From Ariolimax columbianus (lineage: Eukaryota > Mollusca > Gastropoda > Stylommatophora > Arionidae), in the NCBI GenBank assembly GCA_036924085.1, contig JAVGWX010000007.1, forward strand, positions 68,086,185-68,150,184: a DNA stretch of 64,000 nucleotides. Reading direction: 5' to 3'. Under the pieces are notes generated by a model that saw nothing but the letters and a program-made list of their open reading frames with translations, made no database searches and had not been told where the DNA came from. Numbering within the stretch: the first letter of the stretch is position 1; each line of letters opens with the position of its first letter. This document shows positions 1 through 11,547 of this stretch, piece by piece. The position numbers and the translations under genes were made by a program.

Positions 1-104
1 TAGGAATGTATAAACCTGATGATTAAAAGGCCACTTTTTCATTGAGCCGCTACACAGTGTACATTCAATGTATTAAGCTTACCATCGAGAAAATAAAACC
101 TAGA

Positions 105-182
105 TTTTATTGTGGTTTTGAACCCGCATCCCATTGATCAAGACATCAGTATCCTAACCGCTTCACCATCCGTCACTGATCT
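105..182 (-). repeat. tRNA-derived SINE head (SINE-D)
   Basis: On the minus strand there is a tRNA-like stretch with an A-box-like TGGTGAAGCGG followed by a B-box-like GGTTCAAAACC about 35 bases later, and then a T-rich tail (TAGGTTTTATTTTCT). The same head and tail order recurs near 12.3 kb. The spacing fits an RNA polymerase III promoter of a tRNA-derived SINE. It does not fold into a complete tRNA, so I do not call a tRNA gene. Confidence 0.45.
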
Positions 183-1490
183 TATCCTGGCTTCCTCTAA
201 TATTTTCCAGATGTATTTCTTTTATCTCTGGGGAATACATGCAATTCCCCGCATGATCCAAAAGTGTATAGCTTAGATTGAATTTTCAATTTGTTAATTC
301 ACGATCTTGTTAATTTTTCACGATCTTTCCATTTGTTTATTCATGATCTTCCCTTTAGCTATTTCAATGTTCAGTATTCGCGTGTGTACAAACTGCATGA
401 GCTTTTACATAACACTGCAAACTTATATTCCCAGAAACTTGATTGTTAATATTTGTTTCGTATGTGCATCCAAGCCTGCTGTATCCTCAGCTTTCTGATA
501 TATCTATTAAATCAGGAGGCTGCCAGCAATTGCCCTCCCACATTTGTCTCACGCGGGACGTGGCATACGCTTAAGTCATGCATCCCTGCAGGCCAAAGTA
601 TGCCGTCAGTAAATCACACGTTTTCCCCAAAATGCAGGGAAAATAGCGTCGTTTATGGTGATAAATGGTAAAGCAGGAACGAGTTGTGCCAGGAGAACCG
701 CCTTATAATAATACAGTTATAATGTCTACGTCTTGGCGCTGTCATGATTCTTTGACTGCTTGTAACAACGTGTAACATTTTTGTAACACGTGACAATAAT
801 GATCCCCAAAAATGTTTAAAATAGACCCAAAAATCTCTGAAATTATGATCAATTTTTGGTACTACAAGAACAATACCTCACTCAAATATAGTAATTTTTG
901 TTGGTAATGATAGATCTTCACCTCTTAAGAGACTTGTGTAGGAGTTTAATCACGGAACACAAAGTTATATACCGAATGGCGGTTCGTTTCTTTGAAAATA
1001 TCAAAAACAACATGATTTTCATAGAAAATATGACAATACTGACTACTGATCAAATCTTCTTCTTTATTATTTTCCCTTTATCTTTGCTATAGTTTCTGTT
1101 GTGATTCATGCTTTGTATTTGCCTCCTTTTTCCTCAGAACTTCTCTAGTCTCGTTCCATATATTGTTTATCTATTGTCAGTGATCTTTTGTATCCTCTAT
1201 TTCTTTTTAGTTATTGTAACACAACACGTGTTTGTGATATTTTAATGTTAAATGTATATGGCATTTTCTTGTTCCTGGGGAATTGAACATTAAACTGCTG
1301 CATGTTGTTATATGTCTGGCTTATTATTTCCTTTACTTATACATGCGTGTTTTTGTCTATATGATCATTTACGTTTATGTTGTCGATGGATGAGTTCAAA
1401 GTTCCTACCTGTTGAGAAATAAATGTTATGATCTCCATTAAGTATTAAACATCCAATTTAAGAAAATTTCTTCAGGTAGCATGTCACATT
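183..1490. other. AT-rich stretch without recognised gene
   Basis: Only short open frames are present here and none resembles a known protein. The sequence is AT-rich with stop codons in all frames. I see no repeat that recurs elsewhere in the window. Confidence 0.5.
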
Positions 1491-1491
1491 T

Positions 1492-2392
1492 TGACCAACC
1501 AACGGCTCTCACTAGTCTAAACCCCCCGTAGTCCGACCAACGACTTCCACTAGTCTAGTCCCCGATTGTCTGACAAACGGTTCCCATAGTTTAACCCCGA
1601 TTGTCCGATTAGCGGCTCCCACTAGTCTAATTCCCGGTTGTCCGACAAACGGTTCCCACTAGTCTAATCCCCGGTTGTCCAACCAATGGCACCCACTAGC
1701 CTAATGCCCGGTTGTCCGACAAACGGCTCCCACTAGTCTAATCCTCGTTTGTCCGACCAACGGCTCCCACTAGTCTAAACCTCGGTTGTCCGACCAACGG
1801 CTCCCACTAGTTTAATCCTCGTTGTCCGACCAACGGCTCCCACTAGTCTAATCCTCGGTTGTCCGACCAACGGCTCCCACTAGTCTAAACCTCGGTTGTC
1901 CGACCAACGGCTCCCACTAGTCTAATCCTCGTTGTCCGACCAACGGCTCCCACTAGTCTAATCCTCGGTTGTCCCGACCAACGGCTCCCACTAGTCTAAT
2001 CCTCGTTGTCCGACCAACGCCTCCCACTAGTCTAATCCTCGGTTGTCCCGACCAACGGCTCCCTTTAGTCTAATCCTCGTTGTCCGACCAACGGCTCCCA
2101 CTAGTCTAATCCTCGGTTGTCCCGACCAACGGCTCCCACTAGTCTAATCCTCGTTGTCCTACCAACGGCTCCCACTAGTCTAATTCTCGGTTGTCCCGAC
2201 CAACGGCTCCCATTAGTCTAATCCTCGTTGTCCGACCAAAGGCTCCCACTAGTCTAATCCTCGGTTGTCCCGACCAACGGCTCCGACTAGTCTAATCCTC
2301 GTTGTCCGACCAACGGCTTCCACTAGTATATTCTCCGGTTGTCCGACAAACGGCTCCCACCAGTCTAACCCCGGTTTTCAGACCATCGGTAA
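1492..2392. repeat. Minisatellite array A, ~37 bp unit, ~24 copies
   Basis: A unit around CGACCAACGGCTCCCACTAG is repeated head to tail. Central copies alternate between a shorter form (CCTCGTTGTCCGACC) and a longer form (CCTCGGTTGTCCCGACC), giving a two-unit higher-order period of about 75 bases. Copies at both edges are the most diverged, the usual picture when an array is homogenised from its centre. No long open frame runs through it. Confidence 0.95.
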
Positions 2393-3190
2393 ATCTGACA
2401 TATGGGAGAGAAGTTAAGTGATCACGTGTTACTGACCTATATTCATAAATTTACGTTATTTGGATTATAGTTAAATGTTTTTATGATTAACCACTTGGGC
2501 TATAAATCAAAAAGGTGATACATACTAAAAGTTGACTGGCAAATTGATTCAATGCGTTAATACCGAAAGTCGGGTTTGGATAATTGGATCTTCACCGAGG
2601 GAGTGCAGGACTATCACTGCAGCTCACTTTCGCTAAGATGATTAAGCAACACATGTATTTGCTCTTGTACTCACTAGGACATGCGATAAGGAAGTTACAA
2701 TTAGCCCCATAATCTTATCTATACATCAATCCCAACATATTGATCTGAAAAATACACCTCAAATACTCGAATAGGTGCAGATTGTTGATGATGTCGTATA
2801 AGCTACTAATAGATTATTTTTTTAATTAACCGTTGAACACGACACAAGCAAATTATAGCGTTTTATCTCGGAGTTTTCAAGGACAGACAAACGTTCCAAC
2901 TATTCGGTTATATAGATTCTTTCCATTAAAATACATAACACCAAAAAAAATATCACTGGCTTTCATCTGAATAATAGAACGACATGTCAACAAGATTCAA
3001 GAGAGCTTGAGATTGAAATTGGTTAACAATGAAACATCACGTTTAAACTCATGCCATCTCACTACAGTGTGACGTGTCCTTGCACATCGCAGTCAAACTA
3101 ATTTCTATGTTAGAAATTTTGAAATATTGTGTTGTAGAAACACAAAAGGTAGGAACACAAAACATGTTTCTCATTTATAATTAAAATATG
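2393..3190. other. No recognised feature
   Basis: AT-rich unique-looking sequence with no supportable open frame and no recurrence of the repeat families described elsewhere. Confidence 0.4.
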
Positions 3191-3231
3191 AAGGAATAGC
3201 GATAGGCTGGTTCCATTTGAGTGAATTTGAT

Positions 3232-3255
3232 GGGGGGGGGGGGGGGGGGGGGGGG
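3232..3255 (+). repeat. Poly-G tract (24 G)
   Basis: An uninterrupted run of 24 G lies just before a SINE-B copy. Such runs are length-unstable and often mis-sized in assemblies. The short open frames crossing it (runs of Gly or Pro) are artefacts. Confidence 0.95.
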
Positions 3256-3572
3256 TTTGCAGACGCAGTGGGTGAGATTAAAACTGCCAGAGACGCATAT
3301 CTGGCTGTTTGTTTCATAGTCTGGGAATCAGAGCTGACCATGATCATGTTCGACCTGCAAGTGGTAGTGGTCCGAGAAACAGACTGCACTTGCGCAAACT
3401 GACAGAGAATAGGGATCGAAGAGGGTGAAAGCAAACTCGGATCAAATCTTTCCGGATATGTCGAGTCGAAAGGCCTCAGATATCGCAGTCTCGCTGTAAA
3501 CTACGATATAACGTAGCAAAACGCCCTATTCAGTACGGACAGCGAAGTAGTAGTAGTAAAAGAAGAAGAGGT
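3256..3572 (+). repeat. SINE-B copy, plus orientation, (GAA)-rich tail
   Basis: This stretch shares with the copies at 10.1, 29.8 and 52.0 kb the blocks GGGATCGAAGAGGG, then ATATCGCAGTC, then CTGTAAACTACGA, and it ends in AAAAGAAGAAGAGG. The order and spacing match the family. It is a diverged copy. I see no convincing tRNA head, so the promoter type of the family is unknown. Confidence 0.7.
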
Positions 3573-4179
3573 GAATTTTATATGAATGGGTGTAATGAGT
3601 AATATCCAAGCCAGCGAAACAGTGACATCACAGCTTTTGTGCTTAAATTGAATGTCGCTTTTGTCCAGAACAGTGGCAAACTGTAGCCTTCTTATCGCCT
3701 CCTGGATAGCTTCTTTATTAACTTCTGCCACACCTGCTAACATCTGCAATGTTAACATTTGGTTTATACTGTCGAAATATCCGCTTATTCGCCAGTTCCA
3801 GAGTAGTGGGATTAACAGAATTAAACTCGGTAAAGCTGTGGCGGATTCAAAACGGGAGTAATGGAGTCAGCAAAATGTGACATTGTATGTTCCATGTAAT
3901 ATTAGATTGGCATATATGAGTTTAGTTTGAATAAGTAGTGTTCAATTATACCATGGCCAACTCTAGATATCTAGTTGGCCATGAATAGACAGTAAGTGCT
4001 CTACTAAAACTAGACTAAGTGTCAGCACTTCCGGTAGCGCCATCGCTTGTTGAAGTGATCACCTAGATCAGTGATCTTCAACTCTTATTTACTTGTATAA
4101 CGTCGTAAGGGTATATTTTCCTTAGCGCCAACTTAAATCTAAACTGGAGACAATCCCGAGATTGTCCACCGAGTCTAAG
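3573..4179. other. Unique stretch with one hairpin
   Basis: No gene is recognised. The stretch holds a short perfect-arm inverted repeat at 3952-3983, listed separately. Confidence 0.4.
3952..3983. other. Inverted repeat, 11 bp arms
   Basis: The arms CATGGCCAACT and AGTTGGCCATG are exact reverse complements around a 10-base centre that is itself nearly palindromic. It could form a hairpin or cruciform. I see no link to a gene or a transposon end. Confidence 0.7.
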
Positions 4180-4500
4180 TATTTTGGATGTTTTAATCAT
4201 CATGTAGCAGAACCTTTGTAGAACGTCGTTTCCAATCACAGCTCGCCTGAAAGAAACGCGATCCCTTCCAAAATTGATAGCTAGCTCCAGAGTCTTGAAA
4301 TCTTAGTGCCATCGCCTTCTTGGTCTGCCTCTGTCTCTCTTACCCGGCGCCATATTTTCCGTTACCGTTCTCTCAAGACCGTTGTGTCTTTTGATGTGGC
4401 CAAAGTATTTCAAGTTTCTGTTCACGATGAATTTATGAACAAGTTCTCATCAATGTCCAACTCTTGTCGAATGTCCGCATTATTTTTTTTTCGATCCACA
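4180..4500 (-). pseudogene. LINE reverse transcriptase C-terminal relic
   Basis: On the minus strand the frame reads LKYFGHIKRHNGLERT, followed by GKRDRGRPRRRW and a stop, then DRVSFRRAV. This is the typical tail of a family of animal non-LTR retrotransposons, in which a 'K/R-x-F-G-H' block is followed by 'G-K-R-x-R-G-R-P' and a final 'D-R-x-x-F/W-R' block. The catalytic reverse transcriptase core is absent. In-frame stops show that it is dead. It lies about 500 bases from a second relic on the same strand, but the two are not obviously one element. Confidence 0.75.
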
Positions 4501-5400
4501 TTACTCTGATGACCTTTGTATAATATTTCGACTCGAAGGACTCGAGGATTGGGTAACTGTCCATGTTTCATAGCCGTATTATGCCACGGAAAAAACAGAG
4601 GAACTCAAAATTTGCACTTTTGTTGGTTTCCTGGTATTCCGCGATAGTTTGCTCAGATTGTGTTTTTAATACAGCATGTAATTATTCTACTACCGCCCAC
4701 TAGTAGGCTGTAGCGTCCAGGCTGAAGAGCACTGACCTAGATAGTAGAGGTTCGATATAAAGACTGAGGCATGCCGGAATCAACAAACCATTGGCATATA
4801 CGTGATAATAATAATAGTTTCTCATCACAAGAGAAGATGACGACAGTATCAGAAATATGTAATCAGATATAAGCCGCATTTGGATGTACAGTCCGATCCG
4901 AGCTCGACAGAATCTACCCCACGTGGGGTACACGGGGACAGCGTCATGAACTGACCAGTTTTGCATTCAGTCATTTCGTGCAGCTCGCTTTTACTGTATC
5001 GCAACTATGATTATCTTGTCCCGATGCGATCACCGTGAATGATGGAAGGGTGCGAGTGTGAGCAGTTCAGAGAAAGTAGCTCCTAGGAGTCGACATCAAT
5101 GAGAAAACTGTTCATAGATACTTTCAAAGAGTCTTTGTATCGTTTCTTCTTCAGCCGTCGAGAGCTTGTCAGCCTTGAGGTGATCATTCAGCAGCTGCTA
5201 CAGGAGGCGTTCATCGGGAAGGCGAACACCATGCCCAGTCCAATTGCACTGTCCTCTCTCCATGGGTAACCAACAATTTCGCCTTGCTCAGGACTTCAGA
5301 GTTAGACACATTTTCCTACCAGCCGATCCTAGGCAGCCTGCGGAGATAGCTCACATGGAAATGGGTGAGTTGCCTGACATGCTATTGACTGTCCATGTTT

Positions 5401-5413
5401 CGCAAGTGCGTAT
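5401..5413. other. Target site duplication of SINE-A (left)
   Basis: CGCAAGTGCGTAT occurs here and again at 5663-5675, directly bordering the SINE-A copy. A 13-bp direct duplication is typical of LINE-type retroposition. Confidence 0.9.
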
Positions 5414-5662
5414 TGTTTTTTGTTGCGTTCTCCTTATTTTTCAAATCCCTAAGGCGGTGTGCGTTGCACTGTGGTTTTTATTTTGCGCCTGTCGGCCCAG
5501 TGTATCCGACTTCAGCATGCATTTTATGTAAGGGTCTGCTTCCTCCTGCATTTTCTAAGGGTTTGCTTCCCCGGGGTAACGGCCGGGGTGCTGTGATGGG
5601 AATCGAACCCAGCACCTTCTGGTTGTGAGCTGTGTCACTTAACCACTAGCCCACGGCGTCCC
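5414..5662 (-). mobile_element. SINE-A copy, minus orientation, 249 bp
   Basis: The minus strand begins GGGACGCCGTGGGC and carries an A-box-like region (GGGCTAGTGGTTAAG) and a B box (GTTCGATTCCC) at tRNA-like spacing. A conserved body follows (CCGTTACCCCGGGGAAGCAAA, CTTACATAAAATGCATGC, GGCGCAAAATAAAAACCAC) and then an A-rich tail. Three other copies lie at 15.7, 35.2 and 51.2 kb. Perfect 13-bp flanking duplications support a fairly recent insertion. Open frames reported across it are not genes. Confidence 0.92.
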
Positions 5663-5850
5663 CGCAAGTGCGTATAATGATGGTTAGCATCACAGCACGA
5701 TACCCTAATCTTTGTGGCAACACTGATTCCCTGCCGGTCCCAAACATTTGCAAGCAGTCCCTGCCTTGGCAATCCTGCTGTGGACTTCAGGCTTGATGTT
5801 TACTTCTCTGATGAGGGTACTAAAAGGGTTGTACTTTATAGTGGTCCTGT

Positions 5851-6810
5851 ATAGTAATGATTGATTAGTGGTATGGCTTCCCAAGAGCGAGCAAAAACAT
5901 TACCTATGTTTTCTTTGTGTTGACGGTAGCTAAGTCAGTGCTAACAATCCGAAAACTCATTCATAGTGGTCTGCAGGTCCTGTTCTGAAAAAAATGTTAA
6001 ATGCGCATTCATCAGCAAAAAGTACATCTAATACGACTGTTTCATTCATTGTTATCAGCGACATTACACGCCTCAGATTTAGCAGCCTGCACATCCGTCC
6101 TGTTTCTGACGTACACGCCAGTTAACAGATACGTGTAGCGCCAGAAAGCATAGCAGCAAATACTGTGCTAAAGAGCGGTGGAGCCAGCACACAGATCTGT
6201 TTGACTCCGTGTATGACTGGGAAGGCTGCAGACAGTTCACGAGCCCACATGCCATTATGAAACTGGCGGACAATTGTGTTGAATTATTCGGCTGCTTTGT
6301 TGTATTCGTGGATACCCTCACTCAATGCCAAGGTTTTCTTTCTACGGGCCTCCTAATGTTATTACGTTTAACTTATTAATATGTTTTCCCGACAAACCAC
6401 AACTTTACTGGCAGAAACACAATCGGATCATGTGCCGGCTCGTCTACAGAAAATCATTTGTCCTGTGCACTTCTTGTGTACTTCTGGTGAAAGGGGCACC
6501 GAGTGATCTGCCGAGGTCTATGTGTATGACAAGGACAAGAATAGCACCACTGTCTCGCAGAGAGTATGTCGTATGAGGCGACTAACTGTGTGACATGGCA
6601 TAATACCGGCCATCGTTAGGTATTTGATTAGAGTAGCATAGATGGCGGTTAACAGGCTGCGGGTCTCCTTTGCTCTAGTGTTTGAGTCTATTAAGATGAA
6701 CTCGAACATTGGTTAATCACCCAACGCAGCGGAGTATTAAGCTGCTCAAATCTAGCCGCTAAGCAGGAAATCCTTCTCCTGGCTGAATCCAACTCATACC
6801 AGAGCTGGAA
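5851..6810. other. No recognised gene
   Basis: Several short open frames on both strands are not homologous to anything I know. The stretch ends at the edge of minisatellite B. Confidence 0.4.
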
Positions 6811-7854
6811 TCTGCACAGGGGCATCTGCTCCTGTAGAAGTACAGGTCGACTAAATGGGACCTGCACAGTGGCAACTGCCTCTGTAGAAGTACAGGTCGA
6901 CTAAATGGGACCTGCACAGTGGCAACTGCCTCTGTAGAAGTACAGGTCGACTAAATGGGACCTACACATGGGCATCTGCCTCTGTAGAAGTACAGGTCGA
7001 CTAAATGGGACCTACACAGTGGCAACTGCCTCTGTAGAAGTACAGGTCGACTAAATGGGACCTGCACAGGGGCATCTGCTCCTGTAGAAGTACAGGTCGA
7101 CTAAATGGGACCTACACATGGGCATCTGCTCCTGTAGAAGTACAGGTCGACTAAATGGGACCTGCACAGGGGCATAAGCCTCTGTAGAAGTACAGGTCGA
7201 CTAAATGGGACCTGCACAGGGGCATCTGCTCCTGTAGAAGTACAGGTCGACTAAATGGGACCTGCACAGGGGCATCTGCTCCTGTAGAAGTACAGGTCGA
7301 CTAAATGGGACCTACACAGGGGCATCTTCTCCTGTAGAAGTACAGGTCGACTAAATGGGACCTACACAGTGACAACTGCCTCTGTAGAAGTACAGGTCGA
7401 CTAGTTGGGACCTGCACAGTGGCAACTGCCTCTGTAGAAGTACAGGTCGACTAAATGGGACCTGCACAGGGGCATCTGCTCCTGTAGAAGTACAGGTCGA
7501 CTAAATGGGACCTGCACAGGGGCATCTGCTCCTGTAGAAGTACAGGTCGACTAAATGGGACCTACACATGGGCATCTGCTCCTGTAGAAGTACAGGTCGA
7601 CTAAATGGGACCTGCACAGGGGCATAAGCCTCTGTAGAAGTACAGGTCGACTAAATGGGACCTGCACAGGGGCATCTGCTCCTGTAGAAGTACAGGTCGA
7701 CTAAATGGGACCTGCACAGGGGTATAAGCCTCTTTAGAAGTACAGGTCGACTAAATGGGACCTACACGGGGGCATCTGCCCCTGTAGAAGTACAGGTCGA
7801 CTAAATGGGACCTACACGTGGGCATCTGCCTCTGTAGAAGTACAGGCGGACTAA
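6811..7854. repeat. Minisatellite array B, 50 bp unit, ~21 copies
   Basis: The constant part TACAGGTCGACTAAATGGGA recurs exactly every 50 bases. The other 30 bases come in a few versions (CACAGTGGCAACTGCC, CACAGGGGCATCTGCT, CACATGGGCATCTGCT, CACAGGGGCATAAGCC). A block of four unit types in the same order occurs near 7067-7260 and again near 7517-7710, an offset of 450 bases, which indicates duplication of a multi-unit block. No coding content is apparent. Confidence 0.97.
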
Positions 7855-8299
7855 GAACTTCTGGTGTTCCCCATATGGTTCACGAGCCTGCCTATGAGGT
7901 TGGTCCCCTTACAGGACGCTTGGACTCTACTTCACGTGTTGGTGTAGTGTTTACATGATGAGGTTGCTAGCCCCATGCACGACCACATTGAAATAAACTT
8001 CGACAAAATCAATGTTTCTGTAAAACGGGGTTATATTTGTACATCAATATTACCGGTGTGTCTAGACAATCTTATTATAGAACTCAAAACTGTCGGCAAT
8101 CATTTCGAGAGAACCTGTAAAACTTAAGTGCCATTCAAGACGCACGGAAATCATTCATTATATAAGGACATGTTCAGAATTATACCAAGCACAAATATTT
8201 GGTCCGTTTTAATCAGTTATAATTCAGTTTGTCGGACTGCCGTGAAAATGGTGAAGAGAACGTGTGACTTTGGTTTTATTTCACTAATTTCCTTTTGTT
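7855..8299. other. No recognised feature
   Basis: Unique-looking AT-rich sequence between minisatellite B and a GT microsatellite. I see no gene. Confidence 0.4.
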
Positions 8300-8371
8300 G
8301 GTGAGTGCGCGCGGGCGTGTGCGCGCGTGTGTGTGTGTGTGTGTGCGTGTGCGTGTGTGTGCGTGCTCGCG
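8300..8371. repeat. GT/GC microsatellite
   Basis: Alternating GTGTGT and GCGCGC dinucleotides, a purine-pyrimidine alternation of about 70 bases that could adopt Z-DNA. The His/Thr/Arg-rich frame across it on the minus strand is a repeat artefact. Confidence 0.9.
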
Positions 8372-8789
8372 TAAACAATGTGAAAGAAAATAATAGAAAG
8401 AAGACTGCGTAAAAAAGTAAGTTGAATTTATATAGGCTGACGGAGTTCTTACTCGCCTCTGCTTCTTATTTGCTCCTCTTCTACCCCTGATGGTGTAAAT
8501 ATGTATTATTGTACAAGTACATACTTGTAATCGAAAGTGCAGATAACCATGTGATTGATCAGTTGTGTCTTTGCATAATAGAGTGGTCACTATCGTTTGG
8601 CCTTCATGGCGGAACCCTATTCTGTGGTTATCTCGTTACTTTTATAATTTGTTATCTGGAAAAGGGCATACAGCCTGCTATTTTTATTTTCAGCCGCCAT
8701 GGGTTCTTTTAATATAACAGCGGAAACACGGGACCTGATATTTTATCGTCTGTGTCCGATAGGTCAAGGTGTCAATTTCACCTCGCAGA

Positions 8790-8900
8790 GTACGCTTGAA
8801 ACGTGTTGGATTCGAACACTCGCCGCTATGCAATTTTGTTCGCTCGCTTGTTGCGAGGCAAGGACCTTAACATCCAGCTGTAGCGACCGCCAAGCTCTTA
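8790..8900 (-). repeat. Possible tRNA-derived repeat
   Basis: The minus strand contains a tRNA-like B box (GTGTTCGAATCCAACACG) in a perfect stem, preceded by a GTTAAGG-containing region and a long variable-arm-like insert (CTCGCAACAAGCGAGCG). It resembles the 3' half of a tRNA with a long variable arm, or a SINE head. I do not see a complete acceptor stem. Confidence 0.35.
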
Positions 8901-10125
8901 CTCATCTTTATATATTTCGCGCACGCTGCTAATCAAATCATCATATTATGTTCACACTGTCTGTAGTCTGTTTTGTACTTTACACGCATAACTATCGTGG
9001 CGTACCATCTGGTACTGTCTTCCTTATGTAGCTAAACTGACCTCAATTAAGCGGAATTCTTCCAGATTTGAGATCTTGGTATCTGTTGAAGAAATTGTAT
9101 TAGTATTTGTAATAGCTTTTGTTCTGAGTTTGTGTTGTTAGCCCTTATTTAACTCTCACCCTGACAGGTCCACCTTCAATGTTAGAAGTAACACTTAATG
9201 AGAACAATCGGCACGAGTGAAGAAGTGTATCTTCAAAAACAACAACCCGATTTCCTATACGAGGCTTTCCATATGTCATGAACGAGCCCGATCCGCCAGA
9301 AGATTTTGCCATTGAATTTTTGATTGTCTTTCTTTCTAATTTTCGCTTCATTTTGTCCTGCTTGTGCCTTTCAGCGTCAGGTTATGAAGAAGTTTCTTGA
9401 CCGGGCCCTAGTATGTGCTTAGTACATTTCTGCTATCCATCTTTTGTGTAGTCCGCCCTTGGCTTTGTATCCATTGTATCTGTGCAGCATTGCTTTCTGG
9501 TGGATACTATCTTGTGTTGGCCGTGTCCCTTGGCCGACTCATTCGGTTTGCTATCTCTTGATGAGGTCTAGCACTGATGTTCCTACTTGTCTTCGTCTCC
9601 GATTATATTCATCCTTGTTACTACAAGATTTCTGCGATGGCTTTTCGTCTCTATTGTTACGATCTGTCTTTTATCTGTATTTGTTAGTATCCAATTCTGG
9701 CACTAATAGCACAATATGGGTAGGAATATCGCGTTGTATAACGTTCTTTTTGTATCCACTGGCACATGCTTACATAGTAATATCGAGGACATTTGCCCAA
9801 CGATTTGACTTGCTTTATTACATCAGTTTTGAATTTCGGTATCGGCTCTGTCATGTGATGAGATTATGTTACCCAACAAATAGAATGATGGATACAAACT
9901 CTAAATGTACTACAAGGGAGTTAGCGCCATGAAGTCAGCCTCAAAACGACATGTTCCTGTAAAGGAGGATTAACTTTTATATATTAAAATATCAAGATTA
10001 ACTGACTCATGGTGGATCTGTCATTGTCTTGTTGAACGCCTCTGAGTATGTTCAGCTATTATTCAACTTTTATCTTTGCAAATATTATTCTATTATCTTC
10101 CATACACATAACGACAATGCAAAGT
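8901..10125. other. No recognised gene; one unexplained 162-codon frame
   Basis: The plus-strand frame at 9444-9932 is the longest here. Its composition (Leu/Ser/Phe/Tyr-rich) and lack of any motif suggest an antisense reading. The minus strand gives a Lys/Arg-rich, stop-broken translation that looks somewhat like a decayed transposon protein, but I could not match it to a family. Confidence 0.3.
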
Positions 10126-10126
10126 C

Positions 10127-10455
10127 TATCTTGTATCGGGATCAAGATGTTGAATGGTGGGTGAGTTGTAGCGGTCAGCGATCCAAAGCTGACTGCTAGC
10201 GTTAGGGACAAGACGCTTCTCCGCCTCCACGTGGTGATCGTGGATAACAGAATGCAACGTGGCAGACTGGCGAAGGAGAAGGGATCGAAGAGGGAAGGTA
10301 TCCAAAAATGTAATGACCGAAAGATGTAGATATCGCAGTCAAGCTGTAAACTACGACACAACGCATTCCGTCCTCCGGACTACATCCTGCTACTTGCAAA
10401 TCAATTCTCAGGGTTTGGTTCAGGGAGTTTAAGAACGAACGAAGAAGAAGAAGCA
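10127..10455 (+). mobile_element. SINE-B copy, plus orientation, ~330 bp
   Basis: This copy spans GGGATCAAGATGTTGAAT at the 5' side through GAGAAGGGATCGAAGAGGGA, ATATCGCAGTCAAGCTG and CGACACAACGCATTCCG to a GAACGAACGAAGAAGAAGAA tail. It is close to full length for the family as judged from the copies at 21.5 and 52.0 kb. The (GAA)n tail matches the tail of the RNase H LINE family in this window. Confidence 0.85.
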
Positions 10456-11545
10456 ATATCCTGAAACACTCTCTCATTCTGAAAGATAAAGGGTTTTTCT
10501 TTTGCCTATACTCATCGCTTATTCTAAAAAATGTGACGCCATCATTAATCGTTGTCTCTCGTTCCCCCCCCCCCCCCCCCCCCACTTTTTCTTTCCACTC
10601 CCCTCCGTTTTTGTTATTCATCTGCCTCTCGTTCCACAGCATGTCTTGGATCAATTAGATATAATTCGACAGCGAGAACCGTTGATCGGTGTTACTGTAA
10701 CTTAGCTAATGTTGCGAGCTGAAGCCCCCAACTTCCACATTAAAGTCAAGTCAAATAGAGTAGTGGTAAGCAAACCATGGGTACCGACCACATTTGGGAT
10801 CACTACGACGTATTAAAGAACCACCAAGATTGATAACAAACGTATAGTGAAACTTCACGTGTATCCCATTTTATTTTACTTACAGTCACGTGGGGCCTTC
10901 TAAACAGCATATTTCCTGATTAGGGTCACGCACACGATAAATTGATACACCAGTGGAATTGGGGATAAGATGCTGCAGGTTTAAAAGGAAGATTTGAGGT
11001 CCAAAATATAGTCCATAGGTCGAAACACGATTCGAAGCTAGAATTAGAATACCTTTTGTTTGGACTGTAAACGTTAGAACGTTACAATCTATTCACCTGT
11101 AGATGCCTCTACATAGATGGTATGTAACGGTCTGAGATTTCCCTTACATGAAATTCACTAAATTGCTTTTTGTGTTTTCATTATGAATAACCAAAGTTGA
11201 ACAAGTTTAAAATCACACAAACTTTAGTCTTCTTGACAATATTTTGGACCAGCAAATAACTAGCGTCAAGTTTGTTTGTTTGTTTGTTTGTTTTGTGTTT
11301 TTTTTTGTAAACATAAAAACAGAATTATGTGTTATTTTGTGTTATTTTATAGCAAAATATGTTGTCTGGAATGAATTGCTAGGAAATCATTTTACTTGAT
11401 TTCATCTTCTCATTATTCTTTTTTTCTTTCTATTGAGTGGAGGTAGACAGTTTTCCTTATCCATCACTGCCTAACGTCAGAGCTTACGCTTACAATAACA
11501 CATATACGTAATACAAGTGTGTGAATATGTGAAGGGTCATGTCTG
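10456..11545. other. No gene; poly-C tract and (TTTG)n
   Basis: It includes a 20-base C run at 10564-10583 and a (TTTG)n microsatellite at about 11270-11294. Open frames over the C run are artefacts. Nothing else is recognised. Confidence 0.5.
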
Positions 11546-11547
11546 GT

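Larger units (their letters stand above)
4990..5850 (-). pseudogene. LINE relic interrupted by a SINE
   Basis: On the minus strand, from 5850 down, the translation gives RIAKAGTAC, then (RT)CETWTV, then LPDERLL, then KKRYKDSLKVSMNSF. These correspond in order to the post-catalytic part of a common animal LINE reverse transcriptase: the IRxRIxKAxxAF block, the CETWTxY block, the RMPDERLP block and the KKRYKDxLK block. The frame is broken by stops and shifts. A SINE-A copy (5414-5662) splits the element within or next to the CETWTV block and is flanked by a 13-bp duplication of the LINE sequence, so the SINE arrived later. Confidence 0.75.

Noticed and set aside
105..182. Functional tRNA gene
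   Set aside because: Promoter boxes are present, but the acceptor stem and a clean anticodon arm are not, and a SINE-like tail follows. The same reasoning applies to 8790-8900, 12326-12402, 13675-13745, 27783-27850 and 53335-53435.
1492..2392. CRISPR array
   Set aside because: The repeats are contiguous or vary gradually, with no unique spacers. The window is eukaryotic (spliced gene, LINEs, SINEs), so these arrays are minisatellites. The same applies to the other arrays.
5244..5628. Protein-coding frames over SINE-A
   Set aside because: Equivalent frames occur over every SINE-A copy (15.8, 35.2 and 51.2 kb), showing that they come from the repeat.
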